This document shows, in pieces, positions 8,097-16,200 of a stretch of DNA of 64,000 bases. Source of the stretch: an uncultured Oscillospiraceae bacterium. GTDB taxonomy: Bacteria > Bacillota > Clostridia > Oscillospirales > Acutalibacteraceae. Position 1 is the stretch's first letter. Each line of letters starts with the position of its first letter. The notes under the pieces are model-generated. The model saw only the letters and a list, made by a program, of their open reading frames with translations, was not told where the DNA came from and did no database searches. Position numbers and translations under genes: made by a program. Location: assembly GCA_900546265.1 (NCBI GenBank), contig URCA01000005.1, positions 62,001 to 126,000 on the forward strand, given 5' to 3'.

Positions 8097-8841
8097 TGCG
8101 CCGCATCCTCCTCTCGATTTTGTTCAGGCCGGTGGCCAGGGTGGTGGTCATCAGGAAATAGATATACGCCGCGCACAAGAGGGGCACGATGTAATCGTAG
8201 GTCACGCTGCCGATGGTCTGGGCGCCCTTGGTCAGATCGGCGATGCCGATATAACCGGCCACCGAAGTTTCCTTGAGCAGGACGATGAACTCGTTGCCAA
8301 GGGCCGGCAGCACGTTCTTGACCGCCTGGGGAATGACGATGAACAACATGGTTTTCCCGCCGGAGAGGCCGAGGGAACGGCTCGCCTCCGTCTGCCCCTT
8401 GTCCACGGCCATGATGCCCGCGCGGATAATTTCGGCCACATAAGCCCCCGAATTGATGCCGAAGGCGAGGGCCGCCACCTGATACCCTTCCAGAACCCCC
8501 TGGAAAAGCCGGCCGAAGATAATGAAATAGATCACCATCAGCTGCACCACCGCCGGGGTGCCGCGCACCACGGAAATATAGCCGTTGGCGAAGCCGGCCA
8601 GCCAGCGGCGCAGCCCGTTCATGAAGCGGCTGCCCGACAGATTGTCCAGATCCTGCAGCTTGGCAATGGCCAGCAGCATACCGATGACCACGCCAATCCC
8701 CGCGGCGATAACCGTGAGCAGCAGGGACATTTTCAGTCCATCCAGCAGGTACTGATAGCGATCGTCCTTAATGACGGCCAGGAAAATCGCATCGGAAAAG
8801 GACTGGACGATGTTTTGAAATCCATCCACTATGGCGTTCAA
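8089..8841 (-). CDS. Polar amino-acid ABC transporter permease
   Basis: A 250-residue permease of the HisM/GlnP family with about five membrane helices. The ATPase-docking (EAA) loop is visible as ASRSLGLSGGKTMLFIVIPQAV at about residues 157-178. The N-terminal 25 residues form an extra soluble lead, and SVVRGTPAVVQLMVIYF is the usual family segment after the first helices. The gene sits between its ATPase (overlapping) and its binding-protein gene, from which it is separated by a terminator-like hairpin. Confidence 0.93.
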   Translation of the reverse strand: MNAIVDGFQNIVQSFSDAIFLAVIKDDRYQYLLDGLKMSLLLTVIAAGIGVVIGMLLAIAKLQDLDNLSGSRFMNGLRRWLAGFANGYISVVRGTPAVVQLMVIYFIIFGRLFQGVLEGYQVAALAFGINSGAYVAEIIRAGIMAVDKGQTEASRSLGLSGGKTMLFIVIPQAVKNVLPALGNEFIVLLKETSVAGYIGIADLTKGAQTIGSVTYDYIVPLLCAAYIYFLMTTTLATGLNKIERRMRRSD

Positions 8842-8874
8842 GAAAGTGCCTCCTCACAGATAACAGATAGACAG

Positions 8875-8908
8875 AAAAGCCGGCCGCCGAAGCGGCCGGC
8901 TCTTTTTA
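8875..8908 (-). terminator. Attenuator-like hairpin between binding-protein and permease genes
   Basis: On the minus strand the perfect stem AGCCGGCCG/CGGCCGGCT is followed by TTTT, immediately downstream of the binding-protein stop. In this position it would let most transcripts end after the binding-protein gene and a minority continue into the permease and ATPase, a known way to make the solute-binding protein in excess. Confidence 0.8.
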
Positions 8909-9685
8909 TTATTTAATATAGTTGTCCAGGATCTTCTGGAGGGTGCCGTCCTCTTTGATCTCTTTCAGGGCCTTGTTGACGGCTTCCAGCAGCTTTTTGT
9001 TGCCCTTGGGCACGCCGATGACGTAGTGCTCTTCCTCAAACTGGTTCTCCAGCAGCTTAATTTCACTGCTGTGCTGTTCCTTGTACTCCTTGGCGGGGTT
9101 GTTGTCGATAATAACCACGTCCAGGTTGCCGTTGATCAGATCCTGCACCGCCAGGGCACCGTTGGTGTAGCCAATCGCCTTGTCCTTATCGGTCAGGCCT
9201 TCCGCTTCAGTCAGGCCGGTAGTGCCAGACTGGCCGCCGATTTTCAGGCCCTTGTCCTTGATGTCGGCCAAAGAGGTATACGCACTGTCCGCCCGGACGA
9301 TGATGGTCTGCAGAGCGGTGTAATAGCTGTCGGAGAAGTCCATGGCCTCTTCCCGGTCGGCGCGGGCGGTAAAGCCGGCGGCGATGAGATCGATATCCTT
9401 GGCTTTCAGGCTCTCGGGCAGGGAATCAAATTCGATATCGCCCTTGACCTCGAAGGTGAGATCCAGCTTCTCCGCGATGGCTTTGACGATGTCCACGTCC
9501 ACGCCGACAACCTCGCCGCCCTCTTTGTACTCAAAGGGAGGGAAAAACGCATTGGTGCCCATGACCAGCTTGCCCTCAGAAATGAGATCCAAGCCCGCGC
9601 CGGGTTTGCCGCTGCAGGCCGCCAGGGAACCGGCCAGCATCAAAACCGCCGCGCCCAGAGACAGAATTTTCATAAACCGTTTCAT
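8909..9685 (-). CDS. Amino-acid ABC transporter substrate-binding lipoprotein
   Basis: A 258-residue family-3 solute-binding protein. The start is the ATG at 9685, preceded by GGAGGA; a frame start six codons earlier lacks this spacing. The signal peptide ends in a lipobox LAACSG with Cys24 as the lipidation site, so the protein is anchored outside the membrane. EFDSLPESLKAKDIDLIAAGFTARADREEAMDFSDSYY is the typical family-3 core and VVIIDNNPA lies in the second lobe; the conserved Arg after TA contacts the ligand alpha-carboxyl group in relatives. It is the first gene of the importer operon. The exact amino acid is not determined. Confidence 0.93.
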   Translation of the reverse strand: MKRFMKILSLGAAVLMLAGSLAACSGKPGAGLDLISEGKLVMGTNAFFPPFEYKEGGEVVGVDVDIVKAIAEKLDLTFEVKGDIEFDSLPESLKAKDIDLIAAGFTARADREEAMDFSDSYYTALQTIIVRADSAYTSLADIKDKGLKIGGQSGTTGLTEAEGLTDKDKAIGYTNGALAVQDLINGNLDVVIIDNNPAKEYKEQHSSEIKLLENQFEEEHYVIGVPKGNKKLLEAVNKALKEIKEDGTLQKILDNYIK

Positions 9686-9721
9686 ATGTAGTCCTCCATC
9701 CACAAAACTTAACGATTATTT

Positions 9722-9750
9722 ATTATAAGGCATGTCGGGAAAATAATCAA
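9722..9750 (-). promoter_or_regulatory. Promoter of the amino-acid importer operon
   Basis: On the minus strand TTGATT (9745-9750) and TATAAT (9722-9727) have a 17-base spacer. The -35 box overlaps the last codons of the upstream phosphatase gene, so no operator of normal size fits between them. Confidence 0.7.
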
Positions 9751-10397
9751 CAACAATTTACTATTTCTACCGGTTTTCGCAGGAGAATGCCGGCGCCGGC
9801 CCGCCGCAGCTCCTCTTCCCCGCGAAAGCCCCAGACCGCGCCCGCGCTGCGCATGCCGGCGTTATGCGCGGTTTGCATATCCACATCGGAGTCGCCGACG
9901 AACAGGGCGGCGGCCGGCGGCACGCCGAGGGCGGCCAGCACCTCCAGAGCGGCGGCGGGATCCGGCTTGGCGGCCCGTCCAGGCCGGCCGCCGACCACGC
10001 AGGTAAAAACATGGGGGCCGAAAAAATGGCGGACGATCTTGCCGGCCTGTTCTTCAGGTTTATTGGTGACCACGGCCAGGCGCAGCCCCCGTTCCTTCAG
10101 CGCGGTCACGGCCTCGGGGATACCCGGATAGGGCGCGGTACGGCGCAGACAGCCCTCGTCATAGATGCGCACGAAATCCGCCAGCAGCTGTCCGGTCAGC
10201 TCCGGCGTGCAGCGCTCCCCCAGCGCCCGTTCAATTAGACGGCGGGCGCCGTTGCCCACCATCTGCCGGTATTGCTCCTCGGGATACGCGGGAAATCCGC
10301 GCCGGCGCAGCGCTTCGTTGGTGGCGTCGGCCAAATCGCCCAGAGTGTCCACCAGGGTGCCGTCCAGGTCAAAGAGAACGGCCTGTATCGTTTCCAT
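9747..10397 (-). CDS. HAD phosphatase, phosphoglycolate-phosphatase-like
   Basis: A 216-residue HAD hydrolase of the Gph/PgmB-like C1-cap type. Motif I FDLDGTLVDT is intact at residues 9-18, motif II is in LAVVTNKPEE, motif III Lys is in RAAKPDPAA, and motif IV is FVGDSDVDMQTAHNAGM. Length and cap placement match the phosphoglycolate phosphatase group, though related enzymes act on other small phosphates. It is followed closely by the promoter of the ABC importer and preceded by a LacX-like gene 15 bases upstream, so it is probably co-transcribed with that gene. Confidence 0.88.
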   Translation of the reverse strand: METIQAVLFDLDGTLVDTLGDLADATNEALRRRGFPAYPEEQYRQMVGNGARRLIERALGERCTPELTGQLLADFVRIYDEGCLRRTAPYPGIPEAVTALKERGLRLAVVTNKPEEQAGKIVRHFFGPHVFTCVVGGRPGRAAKPDPAAALEVLAALGVPPAAALFVGDSDVDMQTAHNAGMRSAGAVWGFRGEEELRRAGAGILLRKPVEIVNCC

Positions 10398-10412
10398 TTG
10401 CCATCGCCTGCC

Positions 10413-11291
10413 TTAAAACACCGTAATGGTAAACGCCAGCGATTGTTCCTCGCCCGGCTTTAAAATCTTAGCACCCAGCTTGTGCTCAAACCGATCGTCC
10501 TCGCTGACCCGCGTGCCCATGCCCGTCCAGGGCTCCAGGCAGACAAAGGGGGAATCGACAACCGGCGTCCAAATGGCGAGATACGGCATATCCGGGAAAT
10601 CCAGACGGACGCCGCGGCCGCTTTTCACCGAGCGCATGGAGACGCTGCGGGAGCGGAGATCGTCGAAAATCAGGGCGTCGCCGCGGAACAGCACATGGTT
10701 AAGAGCAAAGGAAGATCGGTCGGTGAGAAACCGGTTGCGCACCGTGTCCATAATCAGGCCGCTGCCAAGCTCCACCTGCGGGCAGTCCAGCGTTTCCTTT
10801 TCGGGGAATTCCACCAGGTAATCCTCCAGCGTTTCGCCCTCGGACAGCGGCACGCGGAAGGCGGGATGTCCGCCGATAAAAAAGGGCATATCCTGCTCGC
10901 TGCGGTTGGTCACTGTGTAGCGGGTTTCTACGCTGTCGCCTTCCAGCGTATAGCGCACCCACAGGCAGAAGGCAAAGGGATACCCTTTGCGGGTCGCATC
11001 GCTGTCGGTCAGCCGGTAGGTCACAAAGGTGTCGCCGGCGTCCTCCAGGGCAAACTCGGCCGTACGGCAGAAGCCGTGCTTGGGCAGGGAGATTTCGCCG
11101 CCCGCCGACAGGGCACGGCCGCCGCGCAGCGCGCCGATGATGGGAAACAGCGTGGGGGCGTGGAATGCCCAAAAGGCGGGATCGCCGCTCCACAAATACG
11201 AGGGGCCACCATCTTTATCGATCGTTTGGAGCTCCGCGCCCCGGGTGTCCGCCGTCACAGTCAGACGGCCGTTTTTCAATGTCGTCAGCAT
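10413..11291 (-). CDS. Aldose 1-epimerase family protein, LacX-like
   Basis: A 292-residue beta-sandwich mutarotase-like protein. SPKHGFCRTAEF-type sequence (here LPKHGFCR near residue 78) holds the conserved His, GGHPAFRVPL the second His region, and a late Glu lies in VCLEPWTGM, matching the galactose-mutarotase fold of the LacX subgroup. The likely function is interconversion of sugar anomers, but substrates of LacX-type proteins are poorly known. It lies 15 bases upstream of the HAD phosphatase on the same strand. No sugar-pathway genes lie next to it. Confidence 0.85.
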   Translation of the reverse strand: MLTTLKNGRLTVTADTRGAELQTIDKDGGPSYLWSGDPAFWAFHAPTLFPIIGALRGGRALSAGGEISLPKHGFCRTAEFALEDAGDTFVTYRLTDSDATRKGYPFAFCLWVRYTLEGDSVETRYTVTNRSEQDMPFFIGGHPAFRVPLSEGETLEDYLVEFPEKETLDCPQVELGSGLIMDTVRNRFLTDRSSFALNHVLFRGDALIFDDLRSRSVSMRSVKSGRGVRLDFPDMPYLAIWTPVVDSPFVCLEPWTGMGTRVSEDDRFEHKLGAKILKPGEEQSLAFTITVF

Positions 11292-11365
11292 AAGCTTGTT
11301 CCTTCCTTGTTCATATCCCTACCATCATACAACCAAACCGGAAACCGGTCAAGATTCCCGAAGAA

Positions 11366-11390
11366 AAACACCCCGCGCCGCGGGGTGTTT
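11366..11390 (-). terminator. Terminator of the VWA surface-protein operon
   Basis: An 11-bp perfect stem, AAACACCCCGC with GCGGGGTGTTT around a GCC loop, is followed on the minus strand by a T-run. It closes the operon of the three genes from 11401 to 17642. Confidence 0.85.
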
Positions 11391-11400
11391 CAAGGGAAAA

Positions 11401-11673
11401 TCAGCCTTCCGGCATTTGTGCGTCTTTTTTTCTCTTTCTTCTGTACAAAATGTACGCGGTTAGCATAGCGAGCGCCGAGACGGTCAGGATAACCGCCGTC
11501 AGGGTCACCCAGCGATAATTGACGGCCAGTATATAGCCCCAGTGCGAATCCATGGTCAGGAGCTTTTCACCCGACACCTGCACCTGCATGCACACGGCCG
11601 CAATATCAAACACCACGGCAAGCGCGCCGCACACAACCGTTAGAATAAAGAAAATCCGCTTGGCCGTTTTCAT
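11401..11673 (-). CDS. Small two-TM membrane protein
   Basis: A 90-residue protein with hydrophobic helices at about residues 7-30 and 52-75 and a basic C-terminal tail (YRRKRKKDAQ). The ATG at 11673 is preceded by AAGGAGGA and overlaps the stop of the upstream gene, so a longer frame to 11754 is not used. It is the third gene of the operon with the beta-domain protein and the large VWA protein, and may be a membrane partner of them. I do not recognise a family. Confidence 0.7.
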   Translation of the reverse strand: MKTAKRIFFILTVVCGALAVVFDIAAVCMQVQVSGEKLLTMDSHWGYILAVNYRWVTLTAVILTVSALAMLTAYILYRRKRKKDAQMPEG

Positions 11674-13214
11674 GTTTTCTTCCTCCTTGCACGAATGAAG
11701 ATCACAGCGTAAACCGCCAGCAGCGCCGCCCCCGCGACTATGCACAAAATCCAAATCAGAACCGACCCGCTGAACCAGGGCCTCTCCACCACCGCGCTGT
11801 ACTTTGACTGGTTCCCGGCGGCGTCCGTCGCCAAAAGCTCCAGCCGGGTCTTTCCCACGGACAGGGGACAGCGGATGCTGAAATACCCGTTTTGTGTGTC
11901 CACCGTCTTGCCGTTCAAGGTCAGCACGGCGCCTCCCTCGGTATGTCCCTCTAGAAACACGTGGTTCTCTGAGGTGGACTGCCCGTTGAGATCCCGCAGA
12001 ACGGACAGCTGAGGCGCCGTCACATCGACATGCACATCCTTGCCGAAGGTGCGGATGTTCCCCAATGAATCGGTCACATAAAAGGAGAGGCGGTTGTCTC
12101 CTTCCTCCATATCCACCCGATAGTTTCCCGACTGGCTGCTTCCTTCCACCAGCATGGTGTCGTTGAGCGCTCCGCTGACCGTATAGCTTCCCGTAAACGT
12201 CACCTGGACATACACGGTTTTAGTATTCAGGTGTTCTTCCTCCGGGAACATGACCGTCACGCCGTCGAAATTGCCGCGCGTCACGGTATGCCGTTCGAAA
12301 TCACCGGTGTTTCCCCAGCGGTAGGCCGCCACGGTGACGGCCAGCTTGTTGACGGAAGCGGGTATCTCTCCAAACCACTGGGTTTCTTTCTTCTCCGCGC
12401 TCTCATCCGTGAGCAGTTCGCCGGTGGCCGCATCATACACCCGGATGCGATACCCGGACGCATCCTTCATTGCCTCCCAGGAAAGCCACAGCTCCTCGTC
12501 CAGCATCCGTGCCTTCACGCCGCTCAGCTTCGGCAGGGCATCCGCGCTGCGCCAGGAAACGGGGCCGTCCCCATAGCGGCAGGCGAAAATGCCGCCGCTG
12601 CCGATGGCTTTGAGATACAGATAATAATCTCCGGACTCCAGAGCGGACAGGGAGAATTCGCACTGACCGGACGCTTTCCCCCTGACGGACGCCAACCGCT
12701 TCCCTCCGTAATTGACGGGATCCGGCGCCGCCCAGATTTCCAGGGTCAAGTCCTCTTCGCTGTCTTGGATATTCCAGGAGGCCGTCCCTTTGTCGCCCGC
12801 TACCTGTGCCGTGAACGAGGCAATGTTCATCCGCCCGGGCATCACGCCGGAATCCAGCGTCACCGTTCCCAGCCCTTCGCCGGTGATTTTGACCTTCCAG
12901 GTTCCTTTCTCCGCCGACGCAAACCAAAACAGAAGCTCCCCCTCACCGGCCTGGGCCTGCGGCATGTTGTCCAGGCTATAGGTCTTCCCGCTCGGGGAGG
13001 TGATCACCACATCCGCCTGCTTATCGGTATTGTCCCACAGAACCGAAAACACATAATTCTCCTTGGGTTCATTCAGACGAATTTCATATTCCTTCGTCTT
13101 GGCCAGCGCCGTCAGCGGCAGCAGAACGGCAAAGAGTACCGCCGCCAGAAAAAGGGAAGTCAGCTTGAAGCCTAGGTCCGCTTTTCGGGGCCGGAGATTT
13201 TTATATGCTATCAT
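11670..13214 (-). CDS. Secreted, C-terminally anchored protein with Ig/fibronectin-like domains
   Basis: A 514-residue surface protein. The start is the ATG at 13214, nine bases after AAGGAGGG; the frame start at 13223 sits directly against that site. An N-terminal hydrophobic segment ending in PLTALA (about residues 18-38) looks like a signal peptide, and a C-terminal helix (WILCIVAGAALLAVYAVIF) with a basic tail anchors it. Between them are beta-rich repeats: an N-terminal domain, a fibronectin-III-like part around PKLSGVKARMLDEELWLSWEA, and two Ig-like or filamin-like parts ending in TAPQLSVLRDL and LLATDAAGNQSKY. No enzyme motif is visible. It follows the VWA protein by 21 bases, which suggests a shared surface complex. 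Confidence 0.8.
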   Translation of the reverse strand: MIAYKNLRPRKADLGFKLTSLFLAAVLFAVLLPLTALAKTKEYEIRLNEPKENYVFSVLWDNTDKQADVVITSPSGKTYSLDNMPQAQAGEGELLFWFASAEKGTWKVKITGEGLGTVTLDSGVMPGRMNIASFTAQVAGDKGTASWNIQDSEEDLTLEIWAAPDPVNYGGKRLASVRGKASGQCEFSLSALESGDYYLYLKAIGSGGIFACRYGDGPVSWRSADALPKLSGVKARMLDEELWLSWEAMKDASGYRIRVYDAATGELLTDESAEKKETQWFGEIPASVNKLAVTVAAYRWGNTGDFERHTVTRGNFDGVTVMFPEEEHLNTKTVYVQVTFTGSYTVSGALNDTMLVEGSSQSGNYRVDMEEGDNRLSFYVTDSLGNIRTFGKDVHVDVTAPQLSVLRDLNGQSTSENHVFLEGHTEGGAVLTLNGKTVDTQNGYFSIRCPLSVGKTRLELLATDAAGNQSKYSAVVERPWFSGSVLIWILCIVAGAALLAVYAVIFIRARRKKT

Positions 13215-13235
13215 ACCGTCCATCCCTCCTTCTCC

Positions 13236-16200
13236 TCAGAATGTATCCTCATAATGGAATTTATCCCACAGCATGAGACCTTCGCTGTTATACCAGGCCC
13301 GGGCCCAGTCATCGTTGCAGTACACCTTTACCGCGAGGGTGGTCCCGCTGGATGTACCGACATCGGCGGTAAACTCGATGCCGATCTTCCGGTTTTCCCA
13401 GTTCACATTCGCCCAGCTGCAGCGCAGATGGCCATTGCCGCCCAGGCCGATCAGCGCCGAAACACCGTCTTGATTCTGCCCGGCCCAGCATACCGAAACT
13501 TCCGCCTCCAGCTCACCGCCGATGTCGATGCCCGCACAGGACAGCTCGGCGCCGACGCCGGCCTTCACCAGAAATTTTTTGGTGCTGATGCCAATTTCCG
13601 CCGAGGCGATTTTTTGCTGCAGCAATTCCAGATCCGCTTGGATATCCAGCGACAGATCGCTGAAATTCAGCAGCACCTGCGCGTCGGAGATTTTCCCCAG
13701 TTCCCCCCAGCGGGTGATGCTGCGAGCCGCGCCGGTTTGCTTCCAGCCGAGCATTTTGAACACGTTGATATCCGCTTCGGCCAGCACCTTCAGCGTCGCG
13801 TCCTTTTTGGTTACCGAATCATCCTGAATGAACAGGCCGCTGGCGCCGGCCATCCCGCCTCCGACCTTGGTGAGATTGAAAACCTTGAAAATCGGAATGC
13901 CCGGATCCATGGTCACAGCCACTTCCAGGCTGTCCGGATACCAAAAATACGACCCTACCGCCACGTCGATGCTGCTGTCCGACTGGTCGCTGCCGTTTAT
14001 CACCTTCACGCCGGGCATTAAAATACTGACATCGAAGTTCCAATACTCATAATTCTCGTCCAGGGAGTTTATCTTTAGACCCAGCTTTTTCACCGGAAAC
14101 AGGAAGAACTTTTTATCGTCCGGAAGCGAGAGCTTGACCTCGCCGCCGAAACGCACGTCCGATGCGCCCAGCGCCACCGACAACGATCCCGACAGGGGAA
14201 AAAAGCGCTCCCATTCTCCCCCCAGGGTTTTGACCAGCGCCTCCCGATCCTTCTTGGTGCCGGCCACGCCTCCGGTCAGAGCAGAAACCAGATTGTCCTC
14301 GATAGCGCCGAAATCCAACGCCTCGGCATCCAGCTGCAGCCGATCGGCGTACAGGGTCACCTTGGCCGCGGAAACCTCGGTGAAGCCCGGGAATTTCAAC
14401 GAGTAATCCCGCAATTCGTCGGCAATGGCCTGGCCGTTGCCGCCAGCGCCGAAATCGGTATCGGATTCGCCCACGCTCATGGAAAACGTCCCGCTGCGGA
14501 CCACCAGATCCCGGCCCTGGAAAATGTTCTCCGCAAAGGTATGGCCCACCATGCTCTGCAGGCTGTTTCCGCTCTCCGCCGTCTTCACCGCCTGCGCGTA
14601 GCTGGCGTAGAGCTTGCCTTCGCCGTCCACCGAGCCGTTTGAGCCGAGGTACACCGCCTTGCGCCCCGCTTTGGAGAGATCGTCGTCATCCAGCTGAGCA
14701 TTGGGAGTAATCGTCAGCTCGGACGTGCTGTACAGAAAGCCGTTGACGCTGACATTGCCGGAGGCGGTGAGCTGCGTGCGGCTGCCGCTTTCGCTGGTGA
14801 CGCCGATATTATCCGCCAAGATAAACAAGTTGCCCAGCTGCACAGAGGATACCGTGCCGGCGCGGAATACGCGGAAGCCTTTATACAGGGTATCCGCCCG
14901 CCCGTCGGGCAACCGGGCTTTCACCGCGTAAACACCGGCCGTCAGGTTCCCCCGCAGCTTGCCGGTAAGTTCTCCCGCGTTTTTCACCTTCACATTGGTT
15001 AGGGCGACGTTCCCGACGCTGACGGTCATTCCCTTTTGAAAGCCGGAGCCGCGTACCGTGACGGTAAGCCCCTGGCTGATGTCGCCTTGGGCCGCGCTGC
15101 CGGGCGTGAGCGCGTATACGGCCAAATCCTCGTCCGACACGGGGTAAATCCCCGTATCTTCGTCTTCATCGGGGATTTCCTCTCCGGAAATCCGATAAGC
15201 CTTGACATCGTCCACCGCATAGTCCGGTATGCCGACCGTCAGGCTCCGGGGATCCGCTTCCGGATTGTCCGTTATCGTGTATTCCATGCAGTAGTTGTTG
15301 ACGATATACTGCTGGAGCAGGCGATAAATATCCGCCAGTTCCGTGGAGGATTCCGCCGCGATAAATTTTCCGCCGGTGCTCTGGGCGATACCACGCAGAT
15401 AGGCTTTGTTCACGTCGCCCAGACCTATGGTGAAAATCGCGACGCCCTGCTGCTTGGCTTTTTGCAGCACCTTCTGCATTTCCTCTTGGCTGTTGTTATC
15501 CTTTCCATCGGTCAGCAGGATAATCGCCCGCGTCCCGCCGACACCCTCCAGCTCTCCCAACGCCGTAAGGATGCCTCCAGAAATGTTGGTGCCGCCCGCC
15601 GCCGACAGATTGCGGATCCCGCTGACCAATTTAGACGAGGAATTGGTCAGAGACACCGCAACCGAGGCGCTGTCGTCATACGGCACCAAAGCCATGCGCT
15701 GGGTATCCGCGTCCATATTTTCAGCGCAGGTTTCCGCTGCCAGCTTGGCGTCCTTCAGCGGCGCTCCCTCCATGCTGCCGCTGTGATCCATCAGCAGCGC
15801 AATCGAAATTTTCGCCGCTTCTTCATCCTGGATCAGCTTGAAATCCTGGATTTGGAACTGCGTATCGAACAATTCAAAATCCGACTTCACGAACCCGTCC
15901 GCCGCGCCGAACTTTCTATCCTTTTCTCCGCTTATGTTCACATAGGCGCGCACAGTGGGGTAATTCTTCGTATCGATCTTTCCGATCAAAACCGACAGCC
16001 TGTCGTATTTCAGCGTGGAGGTGACGAAATTCGCCATAGTTCCGTTGACCGTCTCCCCCGAAGAGGATACGACATCCTGGCTTTGGGCGCGCACCAGCCG
16101 CTGTACCGCCATGGTCAGGGCCGGATCGCTTTCTCCCGCCTCCATGGTGTTGTAGGCCCCTACGACCTCCTGCAAGGGCTCCCGGATTGGGGAATCCTGG

